Counted from the stretch's first letter, positions 34,929 through 43,640 are shown. The stretch: 64,000 nt of DNA from an uncultured Pelagibacteraceae bacterium (GCA_902622245.1 CACNPC010000001.1:62001-126000), one strand, 5' to 3'. Notes: generated by a model from the letters alone, not told the origin. A program made the numbers and translations.

Positions 34929-35278
34929 TGTCAAAATCATCAAAAGATTTACTGGAATTTTGGGAAGATCAAATGAAACTATCCCATACATCCAGTAATT
35001 ACTTTTTCAGAAAGTCTCCTTCACATTATCACATGATGTTGATTGTGATGAATTCCTATAAATTAAATGAAAACTTATCTGTCGAAGAACTTAAGACTAG
35101 ACTTTTCAAAACCTCTAGACCGAAATCTGCACTCATGATCAAAGAAGCATGTGATAAAGAATTTTTTTATCTCGAGAAAACCGGAAATGACCACAGAAAA
35201 AAGCATGTTTTACCCACACAGAATTTTGTAAATGAATTTAACGAATATTTAAAAACTCTCAAAAATTTGAGTTTTTAA
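34928..35278 (+). CDS. Small winged-helix-like protein, candidate regulator
   Basis: 116 residues, no known family that I can name with certainty. The layout fits a MarR-like winged helix: a helical N-terminus (LLEFWEDQMKLSHTSSNYFF), a helix-turn-helix region (ENLSVEELKTRLFKTSRPKS, ALMIKEACDKEFF) and a wing with DHRKKHVLPTQ, close to the D-x-R-x-K-x-x-x-L-T pattern of MarR wings, then a last helix. The start overlaps the tdm stop by one base, so its amount is tied to tdm. Acting at the palindrome upstream of tdm is inference. Confidence 0.65.
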   Translation: MSKSSKDLLEFWEDQMKLSHTSSNYFFRKSPSHYHMMLIVMNSYKLNENLSVEELKTRLFKTSRPKSALMIKEACDKEFFYLEKTGNDHRKKHVLPTQNFVNEFNEYLKTLKNLSF

Positions 35279-35366
35279 ATAAAAATCTTTTAATATTTAG
35301 AATTTATATAAATTATATATAAAAATTATTATATTCTTTCCTTTGCTAAAAAATTAAAGTTCTTAC

Positions 35367-36695
35367 ATGTCGTTACCGACAAAAGCAAAAGTTGTCATAA
35401 TTGGTGGAGGAATTCACGGGTTAAGTACTGCTTGGAAACTTTCCGAAAAATATAAAAATCCAAACGATGTAGTTGTCCTAGAAAAAAAAGATACTGCAGC
35501 AGGTGCAAGTGGAATTGCATGTGGAGTTGTTAGAAATAATTATTTTCAACCAGCAATGAGAGAATTAATGGCTCATTCAGTTAGTGTTTGGGAGAGTGAT
35601 CCAGAGGCATTTAAATATAATGCTGTTGGCTATATGCAGATTTCTCCAGAAGTAATGCATAAAGATGTTGCAAGTATTTACGAACAACAAAAAGCTATTG
35701 GATATGAGTCAGAATTTATAGAAGGTGAAAAAGATTGCATGAAATATATGCAAGGAATTTTTAGTGATTGGCAAGCAAAAGGAATTACATCAGTCTTACA
35801 TGAAAAGAAAGGTGGATACGCTTTTAATAAAGATTCAATTAAAGCATTAGAGAAAAAAGCAAATTCAAACGGTGTAAACGTTCATAAAGGAGTAAAGGTT
35901 ACAGGTTTTAAAAGAGGAAGTAACAGCAATGCAATTACTGGTGTAGTTACAGACAAAGGAACGATTGATTGTGATCAGGTAGTTATTGGAGCTGGACCAT
36001 GGGTAAGAGATTTTTGGAATATGTTGGAGTTACCAAAAACAACAAACATAAAAGATGCTAAAAATGGAAAAATGCATGAAGTTGAAATGTGGAAGTACTG
36101 GTTTTTACAAGAAGGTGTATTGGGAGTAGATGCAGATTATTTAAAAACTAATGAAGGTAAACCGCCTCCAGTAATTCATGTTGATACAGATGCACCACTT
36201 TATTCTGACAAAGATGGTAAAATAATTACAGAAGACTTATGGGGTATTTATTATAAACCTGATATTGAAGGATTGGGAGTTCAAGGTGGAACATCACCTT
36301 ACATTGTTCAAAAACATTTTGATGAAGTTAATGTTGACCCATATGGAATTGACTCTCCTGAATATCAAACTACTGATAAATTTTCTGATATGTGGACTTC
36401 AGCACTTGCACATATTCAGAAACGTTTTGTTGGTAAATCTCATTTGTATAGAAAGGGACCATCAGGAGGATTGGGTTGTTTAACTCCAGATTCATTCCCG
36501 ATATTCGATAGATTTTTTGAAAATGTTTACATGATTGCAGATGCAAATCATGGTTATAAAATGATAGGTGTTGGACACCTTGTTGCACAAGAAATTTTAG
36601 GTCAAGAAAGTGAATTACTAAAACCGTTCAGGTTCGATAGATATGAAAAAGGTAAACTTCATCCCACATCGAACAGTCCGTTTCCTTGGAGCTAA
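35367..36695 (+). CDS. FAD-dependent amine oxidoreductase (DAO family, SoxB-like)
   Basis: 442 residues. FAD loop VVIIGGGIHGLSTAWKL (about 9-25), VVLEKKDTAAGASG (about 35-48), a VVIGAGPWVRDF motif near 205-216 and the C-terminal DANHGYKMIGVGHLVAQEI are those of the D-amino-acid oxidase/sarcosine oxidase/dimethylglycine dehydrogenase family. There is no folate domain, so released formaldehyde would be free or passed on. A central segment (EMWKYWFLQEGVLGVDADYL) is longer than in monomeric sarcosine oxidase. It lies between tdm and gmaS, so an N-methylated amine or amino acid is the likely substrate: dimethylamine, N-methylglutamate or dimethylglycine are possible. It is 89 bases from the previous gene. 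Confidence 0.82.
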   Translation: MSLPTKAKVVIIGGGIHGLSTAWKLSEKYKNPNDVVVLEKKDTAAGASGIACGVVRNNYFQPAMRELMAHSVSVWESDPEAFKYNAVGYMQISPEVMHKDVASIYEQQKAIGYESEFIEGEKDCMKYMQGIFSDWQAKGITSVLHEKKGGYAFNKDSIKALEKKANSNGVNVHKGVKVTGFKRGSNSNAITGVVTDKGTIDCDQVVIGAGPWVRDFWNMLELPKTTNIKDAKNGKMHEVEMWKYWFLQEGVLGVDADYLKTNEGKPPPVIHVDTDAPLYSDKDGKIITEDLWGIYYKPDIEGLGVQGGTSPYIVQKHFDEVNVDPYGIDSPEYQTTDKFSDMWTSALAHIQKRFVGKSHLYRKGPSGGLGCLTPDSFPIFDRFFENVYMIADANHGYKMIGVGHLVAQEILGQESELLKPFRFDRYEKGKLHPTSNSPFPWS

Positions 36696-36720
36696 TTTAT
36701 CTAAGTAGACAAACGTTTTT

Positions 36721-36747
36721 TTTTCAGTTACCTTTTTGATCTGAAAA
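36721..36747 (+). promoter_or_regulatory. Hairpin in the leader of the gmaS-like gene
   Basis: TTTTCAG (36721-36727) can pair with CTGAAAA (36741-36747) across a 13-base loop, ending four bases before the AAGGGGGAAG ribosome binding site of the gmaS-like gene. A long T run precedes it. It could influence translation start or be the remnant of a terminator. The stem is short and A/T rich, so the evidence is weak. Confidence 0.25.
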
Positions 36748-36762
36748 TTCAAAGGGGGAAGA

Positions 36763-38232
36763 ATGACGGATCTTGAAAAACACGTAAACCAACCAGGTAG
36801 AGCTAAACTCGTCAAAAAGGTTAGAGAAAAAATAAACGAATTAGGAATTACTTATATCTATTATCAATTTATTTCAGTAACTGGAAGAGTTGTTGGAAAA
36901 GGAATACCAGCAGACCACTGGGAAAGAACTGCAGAAAAAGGTTTTCAATTGGTTTATGGAGCAACAGCAAATTTATTTTTAGATCGTCATAATAATTATA
37001 TTGGATATGGTCCAGAAGCTATGGAATTGGTAGGAATACCTGATCCAGAAACTTTTGTTCAATTGCCTTGGGATAAGAGAGTTGGAAGAGTTTTTGTTAC
37101 ATGTTTTAGAAATAGAGAAGAAAGAAAAAATCCAGGTGGTCATTTAACAAGTGACTGCAGAGGTAATCTTAGAATTTTCATGAATGAATTCAAAAAGAAA
37201 CATGGATTAGAATTAAGAGTTGGAACAGAGCCTGAAATGATGTGGTTAACAAAAAATCCTGACGGAACTCCAACTGGACAAGGTTTCTCAAAACCTTTCT
37301 GTTATCATATTGATCAATTTGAATCATTAAGACCTGTGTTTATGAAGGTTATTGAATACGCAAAAGCGATGGGTCTTGATATGATACAAGGTGACCATGA
37401 AGATGCTCCTGGTCAATTAGAGCTTAACTGGACATTTGATAATGTTTTAAGAAATGCTGATAGATTGTCTACGTATAGACAAATTTGTGCTCAAGTAGCA
37501 AGAGAACATAATCTTATAGCTTGCTTTATGACTAAACCATTTATGGGAGTTTCAGCAAGTGGATGTCACACCAACATGTCTTTGTGGAAAGGTGGAAAAG
37601 TATCAGTAAACAAATTGGGTAACAAAAAACTTCCAGGTGTAGAAGAAGTTTTTAGCTATGTATCCGGTGGAACTAATACTTTCATGCCAGATACTAAAGA
37701 TATGCAATTGCCTGGAAAGATTGGATTACAATCAATTGCAGGGATAATGAAACACTTACCAGCTTTAACAGCAATTGGTTCTTCGACAGTGAACTCATAT
37801 AGAAGATTATGGGATCAAGGTTTTTGGGCACCAGTATATGCTGACTGGGGTTATCAAAATAGAACATGTGGTCTAAGGGTATCTGCTCCAGGTAGATTCG
37901 AGTACAGATCAGTTGACTCTATGCATAATCCATATTTATTAGGTGCAGCATTACTTAAAGCTTGTGATGAAGGAATATCTAAAAAAATGAAACCAGCCAA
38001 ACCTGAGTCTAGAAATATATATGAAGCTCAAAAAGCTGGTAAAGATGTTAAAAAACTTCCACTAAGTTTAGGTGAAGCTTTAGATAGATTGGCGGAAGAT
38101 GAAGTAATAAAATCATCAATGCCAGATGAAATGTATAAAGTATTTAATTGGTACAAACGAGATGAGTGGGAAAAATTCTTGGGTGCAACAACACAATGGG
38201 ATCTTGATACTTATCTGGATTGTTTACCATAA
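36763..38232 (+). CDS. Glutamine synthetase-family ligase, probable gamma-glutamylmethylamide synthetase
   Basis: 489 residues. GS catalytic motifs are clear: GTEPEMMWL (metal Glu), GDHEDAPGQLELNW, a CFMTKPFMGVSASGCHTNMSL (ATP and His loop), SSTVNSYRRL and APGRFEYRSVD. It departs from ordinary GlnA in length and in the N-terminal domain (KINELGITYIYYQFISVTGR). Placed 17 bases before mgsABC it most simply acts as GMAS, joining glutamate and methylamine with ATP. A second GS-type gene at 43824 looks closer to the type III GlnT/GmaS sequences I remember, so which one is the GMAS is open. Strong SD AAGGGGGAAG. Confidence 0.8.
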   Translation: MTDLEKHVNQPGRAKLVKKVREKINELGITYIYYQFISVTGRVVGKGIPADHWERTAEKGFQLVYGATANLFLDRHNNYIGYGPEAMELVGIPDPETFVQLPWDKRVGRVFVTCFRNREERKNPGGHLTSDCRGNLRIFMNEFKKKHGLELRVGTEPEMMWLTKNPDGTPTGQGFSKPFCYHIDQFESLRPVFMKVIEYAKAMGLDMIQGDHEDAPGQLELNWTFDNVLRNADRLSTYRQICAQVAREHNLIACFMTKPFMGVSASGCHTNMSLWKGGKVSVNKLGNKKLPGVEEVFSYVSGGTNTFMPDTKDMQLPGKIGLQSIAGIMKHLPALTAIGSSTVNSYRRLWDQGFWAPVYADWGYQNRTCGLRVSAPGRFEYRSVDSMHNPYLLGAALLKACDEGISKKMKPAKPESRNIYEAQKAGKDVKKLPLSLGEALDRLAEDEVIKSSMPDEMYKVFNWYKRDEWEKFLGATTQWDLDTYLDCLP

Positions 38233-38249
38233 TTTAATAAGGAAATTAT

Positions 38250-39191
38250 ATGTGCGGGATTGCAGGATTAATTCATAGAGGAAATACTTCAAACGTTGGT
38301 TTTGAACTTCAAGGTATGCTTCAAGCATTAAAGCATAGAGGAGAAGATTCAACTGGATACGCTCTATATGGAAAAACTGATGGTCAAAATTTCATCATGC
38401 GATTTAAGGTTGGTGAAAATGTTGCAGAGGGAAGTTCTTCAGTAAAAGAAGATGTATCAGTTTATGACGAAAGAAAAAAAATTGTTGATTCTTATCTTTC
38501 TGAGCTAGGCGCTAAAGTGATAAAAGAAGATAGAATTCTTCCTTATTCATTACGATATGAAATTCAGTATGACAAAGATTTAATGGAATTTTCTCAAAAA
38601 ATAGAAAGTGTTGAAGGTGTAGAAATATTATCTATGGGAAAATCTCTAGAAGTAATTAAAGATCTAGGAAACGCTGAAGTTGTTTGTAACAGATATAATT
38701 TAGATAAAGTTGTCGGGACACATGCAATTGGTCATGCTAGGATGGCAACAGAGTCGGGAGTGGATATTAAATCTGCTCACCCATTTTGGGGTTATCCTTT
38801 TAGTGATGTGTCAGTCGTTCATAATGGACAATTAACAAACTATTGGAATAATAGAAGAGTATTGGAAAACAAAGGCATGAGATTTATGTCAGAATGTGAC
38901 TCTGAATTAATCGCTGTATATCTTGCAGAAAAAATGAGAAATGGAGCTACATTAGAAGAGGGAATGAAAGAGTCTCTCGTAGGTTTAGATGGGGTATTTA
39001 CTTATTTTGTTGCTACAAAAGATAGCTTAGGAATGGCGAAAGATACAATGGCTGCAAAACCACTAGTATTGTATGAGTCAGATGATTTAGTTGCAATGGG
39101 GTCAGAGGAAATTGCAATAAGATCAATATTACCACAAGAAATCGAAACTTATGATCCTTTTGATGGAGAAGTTAAAGTATGGCAAATTTAA
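38250..39191 (+). CDS. mgsA: N-methylglutamate synthase subunit A (class II glutamine amidotransferase)
   Basis: 313 residues. MCGIAGLIHRG gives the Ntn-type nucleophile Cys2; ALKHRGEDSTGYALYG, GTHAIGHARMATES, HPFWGYPFSDVSVVHNGQL and MSECDSELIAVYLAEKM are the other parts of the PurF/GltB-type amidotransferase site. In N-methylglutamate synthase this subunit acts on gamma-glutamylmethylamide, releasing methylamine for transfer to 2-oxoglutarate. Order A-B-C matches glutamate synthase split into three pieces. SD AAGGAAAT upstream. Overlaps mgsB by 13 bases. Confidence 0.9.
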   Translation: MCGIAGLIHRGNTSNVGFELQGMLQALKHRGEDSTGYALYGKTDGQNFIMRFKVGENVAEGSSSVKEDVSVYDERKKIVDSYLSELGAKVIKEDRILPYSLRYEIQYDKDLMEFSQKIESVEGVEILSMGKSLEVIKDLGNAEVVCNRYNLDKVVGTHAIGHARMATESGVDIKSAHPFWGYPFSDVSVVHNGQLTNYWNNRRVLENKGMRFMSECDSELIAVYLAEKMRNGATLEEGMKESLVGLDGVFTYFVATKDSLGMAKDTMAAKPLVLYESDDLVAMGSEEIAIRSILPQEIETYDPFDGEVKVWQI

Positions 39192-40033
39192 AAACATCAG
39201 AAAAAAAAAGTAAAGCTCAATCAATGGGACTTCATACAGAAGTCTTAACTGGAAAAACACAACAAAAATTTTTTAATCCAGATGAGGCTGAGAATTTTTA
39301 TTACTTTGGGACATATGATGTAGATTTTAACAAAAGAACTGAAATTGACGTTAAAAACATGGATTGTCGTGAAGCAAATAAAAAAATTGATGAATTAATG
39401 AAAGATGGATATGGAACCATTGTAATAAAGAACCCACAGGGAAAACATAGCTTGGGAGTTGGAATTCTCAATAAATTAAATTTAATATTTGAAGGTAGTT
39501 TGGGGTACTTTGGGTGTGGATCAATGGATGGTCCTATTGTTAGAATTAATGGAAGAGTGGGATGGTCATGTGCAGAAAATATGATGGCAGGAAAAGTAGT
39601 AATTGAAAAAAATGCAGGTTCATGTTTTGGTGCGGCAATTAGAGGTGGAGATCTGATATGCAAAGGAAGCGTAGGTGCCAGAACAGGAATTGATCAAAAA
39701 GGTGGAACAATAATTATTGGCGGAGATGCTGGCGCTTTTACAGGTTTTATGATGCAGAGAGGGCGAATTATTATTCTTGGAGATGTTGGAATAAATTTAG
39801 GAGATTCTATGTATGATGGGACAATTTTTGTAGGTGGAAAAATTGGATCATTTGGTAGTGATGCTGTCGAAGCTGAGTTGACTGATTCAGATCAAGACTG
39901 GCTTAAAAGAAAATTAAAGGTTGCGGAGATCGGAGAAAACTTCGATGTTTCTAAGATGACCAAAGTTGTAGCAGGAAAAAAACTTTGGAATTACGATGCT
40001 CTTGAACCTACAGAAAAAAAAGGAGCAATTTAA
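39179..40033 (+). CDS. mgsB: N-methylglutamate synthase subunit B (GltB C-terminal beta-helix domain)
   Basis: 284 residues, equal to the glycine-rich right-handed beta-helix at the C-terminus of glutamate synthase alpha chain. Repeats of the G-x-x-G-x-x-x-G type run through GSLGYFGCGSMDGPIVRING, GKVVIEKNAGSCFGAAIRGG, GTIIIGGDAGAFTGFMM and GTIFVGGKIGSFGSDAVE. It is a structural partner of MgsA and MgsC. The start lies inside the end of mgsA (13-base overlap), and mgsC follows with no gap, so the three are co-translated. Confidence 0.92.
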   Translation: MANLKTSEKKSKAQSMGLHTEVLTGKTQQKFFNPDEAENFYYFGTYDVDFNKRTEIDVKNMDCREANKKIDELMKDGYGTIVIKNPQGKHSLGVGILNKLNLIFEGSLGYFGCGSMDGPIVRINGRVGWSCAENMMAGKVVIEKNAGSCFGAAIRGGDLICKGSVGARTGIDQKGGTIIIGGDAGAFTGFMMQRGRIIILGDVGINLGDSMYDGTIFVGGKIGSFGSDAVEAELTDSDQDWLKRKLKVAEIGENFDVSKMTKVVAGKKLWNYDALEPTEKKGAI

Positions 40034-41425
40034 ATGGCAAAGAAAAAAAATGGTAATGGAAAGTCAAACGGACATTCTAATGGTAATGGAATAGCTTCAA
40101 GAAACAAAAGTTTGTTAGGACACAACGCTATTTTTACTCCAGAAGTTATGGACGACATTCATATCAAAGCGGAATTAGGAAGATACAGAATGAGAGGAAT
40201 GGCTTTGATGAAAAAGATACCTACTTTCGATGATCTAGTTTTCTTGCCAGGTACATTAACAAGATTTGTTATTGAAGGTTACAGAGAAAAATGTGAGACC
40301 AAAACTATTATTGGTCCAAGATGTGAAAATCCAATTGAACTTGATATTCCAGTTTACATTACGGGAATGAGTTTTGGAGCTTTATCTTATGAAGCAAAAA
40401 CTGCATTAGCTAGAGGTGCTACAATGGCTGGTAGCGCAACATGTTCAGGTGAAGGTGGAATGATACCAGATGAGAGAAGATATTCAGAAAAATGGTTTTA
40501 TCAGTGCATACAATCAAGATACGGTTTTAATCCACACCATGCACAACTAGCTGATGGAATTGAGGTATTTATTGGACAAGGACAAAAAGTTGGAATGGGT
40601 GGTCATTTGATGGGTCAGAAAGTTACTGACCAAGTTGCAGAAATGAGATCGCTACCTGCAGGTATTGATCAAAGATCTCCAGCAAGACATCCTGATTGGC
40701 TGGGTCCAGATGATTTAGCTTTAAAAGTTCAAGAGCTTAGAGAATTAACAAAAAACAAAGTGCCAATTCAATTAAAACTTGGAGCTGCTAAAGTATATGA
40801 TGATGTGAGGATGGCAGCAAAATGTGATCCAGATTCAATTTATCTTGATGGAATGGAAGGGTCAACAGGTGCTGGACCACACATTGCAGCTGCAAACACA
40901 GGTATCCCGGGAATTGCTGGAATTAGAGAAGCAAGAAGAGCTTTGGATGATGTAGGTAAAACTGGAAAAGTAACTTTAATTTATGCTGGTGGTGTTAGAG
41001 ATGGAGCAGATATGGCTAAAGCTTTAGCACTTGGTGCAGACGCAATTGCAATCGGAACAGGCGCGATGGTGGCATTAAATTGCAATAAAGAAATACCAGA
41101 ATCTAATTTTGAAAAAGAAATGGGTGTTCCCGCGGGTCATTGCTATCACTGTCATACCGGTAGATGTCCAGTAGGAGTAGCTACTCAAGATCCAAAATTA
41201 AGAAAAAGATTAAATCCTGATGATGCAGCATTAAGAGTTTATAATTACTTGCATGCGATGACATTAGAGGCTCAATTGTTGGCTAGAGCATGTGGAAAAA
41301 CAAATATTCACTCGCTAGAACCAGAAGATATGGCAGCATTAACAATGGAGGCTTCTGCTTTAGCTAAAGTACCTCTTGCAGGAACAAATCATACAGTAGG
41401 AGTTAAAGATTTCCATAAAATCTAA
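40034..41425 (+). CDS. mgsC: N-methylglutamate synthase subunit C (FMN and Fe-S glutamate synthase domain)
   Basis: 463 residues. After a Lys/Asn/Gly/Ser-rich flexible N-terminus (about 1-27) comes the FMN barrel of glutamate synthase: CSGEGGMIPDERRYS, GIDQRSPARHPDWLGPDDL, QLKLGAAKVYDDVRMAAKC, LDGMEGSTGAGPH and GGVRDGADMAKALALGADAI. The iron-sulfur cysteines are in CYHCHTGRCPVGVATQ (C-x2-C-x4-C). It reduces the imine formed from methylamine and 2-oxoglutarate to N-methylglutamate. The tail ELLAxxLG-like (LEAQLLARACGKTNIHSLEPED) is as in the family. Confidence 0.93.
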   Translation: MAKKKNGNGKSNGHSNGNGIASRNKSLLGHNAIFTPEVMDDIHIKAELGRYRMRGMALMKKIPTFDDLVFLPGTLTRFVIEGYREKCETKTIIGPRCENPIELDIPVYITGMSFGALSYEAKTALARGATMAGSATCSGEGGMIPDERRYSEKWFYQCIQSRYGFNPHHAQLADGIEVFIGQGQKVGMGGHLMGQKVTDQVAEMRSLPAGIDQRSPARHPDWLGPDDLALKVQELRELTKNKVPIQLKLGAAKVYDDVRMAAKCDPDSIYLDGMEGSTGAGPHIAAANTGIPGIAGIREARRALDDVGKTGKVTLIYAGGVRDGADMAKALALGADAIAIGTGAMVALNCNKEIPESNFEKEMGVPAGHCYHCHTGRCPVGVATQDPKLRKRLNPDDAALRVYNYLHAMTLEAQLLARACGKTNIHSLEPEDMAALTMEASALAKVPLAGTNHTVGVKDFHKI

Positions 41426-41433
41426 TAGCAAAT

Positions 41434-41844
41434 ATGCCAAAGAAAAAAGGTAAGAAAAAAGTCAAATCAAAAGAGATCAAAGGTCAATTAGGAAAAAAAA
41501 AAGAAACTGCAAGAGAAAAAATGATTGGCCAAACAATTGGCTACCGATATGATGTTAATCTTTTGCCTGACTATAGTCGACTAACTCCATTTTTAAAAAA
41601 ATATATAGAAGCTATGGGTTGGGATGATCTTAATTGGTTAGAAGATGTTCATATGGGTTATGAAGAAAATAGACCCGCTGTTTTTGATAGAAATGCTAAT
41701 GGTTGGGTAACGATACCAAGTAAAATAAAATTACCTAATAATCAGCAAGATAGAGATATGATAGCTAGAGAATTATTGGTAAAGTTTCAAATGTCCCCGA
41801 ATCATCCTCTGGTTGACCTTAAAAAAGCATATTTAAAATTCTAA
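41434..41844 (+). CDS. Unknown protein between mgsC and amt
   Basis: 136 residues, not recognised. The first 30 residues are extremely Lys rich (MPKKKGKKKVKSKEIKGQ). The rest is a compact domain with aromatic and acidic residues: GYRYDVNLLPDYSRLTPFLK, AMGWDDLNWLEDVHMGYEEN and FDRNANGWVTIPSKIKLP. No signal peptide or membrane helix. It begins eight bases after mgsC and lies in the same operon, so a role in methylamine or N-methylglutamate metabolism is likely. The basic tail could bind nucleic acid or a partner protein; this is inference. Confidence 0.72.
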   Translation: MPKKKGKKKVKSKEIKGQLGKKKETAREKMIGQTIGYRYDVNLLPDYSRLTPFLKKYIEAMGWDDLNWLEDVHMGYEENRPAVFDRNANGWVTIPSKIKLPNNQQDRDMIARELLVKFQMSPNHPLVDLKKAYLKF

Positions 41845-41960
41845 TTTCAATTTCAAGTTGTTAAAATAATTATTAACTTCTACTTTTTATAAATAAAATA
41901 AAATTGTCAGCGTAAAAAAAATTTCATAGAGTCTATTAACTATTAATAGGAGAGAGAAAT
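41845..41960 (+). promoter_or_regulatory. Leader region of amt
   Basis: 116 bases before amt, A/T rich, with an inverted repeat CTATTAA-CTA-TTAATAG at 41933-41949 that ends where the SD (AGGAGAGAG) begins. The hairpin could hide or space the ribosome binding site. A promoter is likely here because amt and its small partner end in a terminator of their own. Confidence 0.4.
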
Positions 41961-43361
41961 ATGACTGATCAATTAGGTGCTCTCACAACCTTATTTACAG
42001 AATTTTACTATTGGGTAACTGTGGTTCTTATGTTTTTGATCCACGTGGGTTTCTGTATGTATGAAGTTGGGGCATCTCGTTACAAACATCACCAACACAC
42101 TCTTATGAAAAATACAATGCTGATACCACTGGTAACAGTCACATGGTTTTTCTTTGGTTGGTGGATATACTGGGCATTTCCAACAGGACCCGGATTAGCT
42201 CCTTCAATTATGACCGAAAGTACCGGTCTGGTTCTTGGAGGTGGATTTGGTGGAAATGATCTTGCTAACCCTACAAATGCATTGATGGCAGTAAATCTTA
42301 ATGATCATATAATGGGTGTCTTCTGGGCAGCTTTTTTATTATTTTCATGGACCGCAGCATCAATTGTATCTGGAGCGGTTATTGAAAGGATAACTACTTT
42401 TGCATTTGGAATACTTGCAATAGCAATTGGATCTGTTTTCTGGACAATAGATGCTTCATGGGGATGGCATTTTGATGGATGGATGTTAAAAATATTAGGA
42501 TATCACGATGCTTATGCTTCTGGAGTAATTCATGCAATTGCCGGAGGTTTTGCCTTAGGTGTTCTAATTGTTTTAGGACCAAGAATTGGAAAATTTTCAT
42601 CTAGCGGAGAACCAAGAAACATTGGACCAAGAAATCCTTGGTTAGTGACTGTTGGATTATTCTTAATCTATACAGGTTTTTGGGGCTTTTACGCAGCATG
42701 TAATGTTCCGATTTATGATCTCGGACCTGAATATGGTATGGAAGGTGTAACTTTCTTTACTGCAACCAACATCTACCTAACTCCAACCACACTTAGTGGA
42801 ATAACGATGAACTTTTTAATGTCGTTATCTGGAGGGTTGTTAGCAGGATATGTGGTCTCGAAGGGAGATCCTTTCTGGACTTATTCATCAGGACTTGCGG
42901 GAATAATATGTGCATCTGCAGGTAATGATTTATATCATCCAATACAATCAATGATAATCGGTATGATCGGAGTAGTTATAGCTTACAAAATGCATTACTG
43001 GGTCGAGAAAAAATATAAAATCGACGATGCGGTTGGAGCGGTAGCTGTTCATGGTTATGCTGGATTTGTTGGTCTTGTAATATGTGGTTTCGTTTTAAAT
43101 GGTTATCCTTCATCTGGATACAGTGTTGGAGCTATGTGGGATGGAACTAATTATGCAGCAATTAATCCTCTTGGAATGTTTATCGGTGCAATAATAATGT
43201 TTTTTGTACTAGGTATGCTTCCTGGATATATAATTGCAAAAGTTCTTCACGGAATGGGTAAATTAAGAATACCAAGAGAAGTAGAGCTTGCAGGACTTGA
43301 CTATACAATTATGGAAGAGGCTAAAGAAGACGAAAAAGCTGTAGTCTCGGCCAGTAGATAA
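41961..43361 (+). CDS. amt: Ammonium/methylammonium transporter Amt
   Basis: 466 residues with about 11-12 membrane helices. The twin pore histidines are His191 (ASGVIHAIAGG) and His364 (AVAVHGYAG), with Asp183 at the position of the conserved Asp of AmtB (E. coli Asp160). No signal peptide: the N-terminus begins directly with helix 1 (FYYWVTVVLMFLIHVGFCMYE). It brings in ammonium and probably methylammonium, which would feed the GMAS/Mgs pathway encoded upstream. A strong SD is present. A small membrane protein gene follows after 13 bases, where many bacteria have glnK. Confidence 0.94.
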   Translation: MTDQLGALTTLFTEFYYWVTVVLMFLIHVGFCMYEVGASRYKHHQHTLMKNTMLIPLVTVTWFFFGWWIYWAFPTGPGLAPSIMTESTGLVLGGGFGGNDLANPTNALMAVNLNDHIMGVFWAAFLLFSWTAASIVSGAVIERITTFAFGILAIAIGSVFWTIDASWGWHFDGWMLKILGYHDAYASGVIHAIAGGFALGVLIVLGPRIGKFSSSGEPRNIGPRNPWLVTVGLFLIYTGFWGFYAACNVPIYDLGPEYGMEGVTFFTATNIYLTPTTLSGITMNFLMSLSGGLLAGYVVSKGDPFWTYSSGLAGIICASAGNDLYHPIQSMIIGMIGVVIAYKMHYWVEKKYKIDDAVGAVAVHGYAGFVGLVICGFVLNGYPSSGYSVGAMWDGTNYAAINPLGMFIGAIIMFFVLGMLPGYIIAKVLHGMGKLRIPREVELAGLDYTIMEEAKEDEKAVVSASR

Positions 43362-43374
43362 AGGAGGTATGTAA

Positions 43375-43596
43375 ATGGCAACAGTATCAAATTGGATAGA
43401 TCATTTAAGTGCCTCTGAGGTACAAGGATCTGTCTATCCAGGTGTTGGTTCGGAAGGAGTGCTAGTTATAATAGCAATTCTTATTTGGGTTGGCTGGCAT
43501 GTTATTTCATCTAAACAAGAAGATGGTAAGATGAATGCAATTGTCAGAAAAAAACCAAGTGCTAACGACTGGAAAAGCAATATAACAGACGGTTAA
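43375..43596 (+). CDS. 73-residue single-pass membrane protein, Amt partner candidate
   Basis: The protein has a short N-terminal region (MATVSNWIDHLSASEVQGSV), one helix at about 28-44 (GVLVIIAILIWVGWHVI) and a basic cytoplasmic tail (KQEDGKMNAIVRKKPSAND). It has one of the best SDs in the window (AAAGGAGGT), seven bases from the start, and begins 13 bases after amt, so it should be made in step with or above Amt. I do not know the family. A terminator directly after its stop ends the amt transcript. A role as an accessory or regulator of Amt is inference. Confidence 0.7.
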   Translation: MATVSNWIDHLSASEVQGSVYPGVGSEGVLVIIAILIWVGWHVISSKQEDGKMNAIVRKKPSANDWKSNITDG

Positions 43597-43603
43597 AACT
43601 TTT

Positions 43604-43640
43604 AAGAGGGCGCATGAAATACTGTGCCCTCTTTTTTTTT
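43604..43640 (+). terminator. Rho-independent terminator after the amt operon
   Basis: AAGAGGGCGCA (43604-43614) pairs with TGTGCCCTCTT (43623-43633) with one G-U, an eight-base loop, and a run of nine T that ends at 43640. It starts eight bases after the stop of the 73-residue membrane protein gene. Confidence 0.95.

Noticed and set aside
43369..43374. Start-stop mini ORF (ATG TAA) just before the small gene after amt
   Set aside because: The GGAGG at 43363-43367 is only one base from this ATG but seven bases from ATG 43375, so the ribosome should choose the latter. The ATG-TAA looks incidental.
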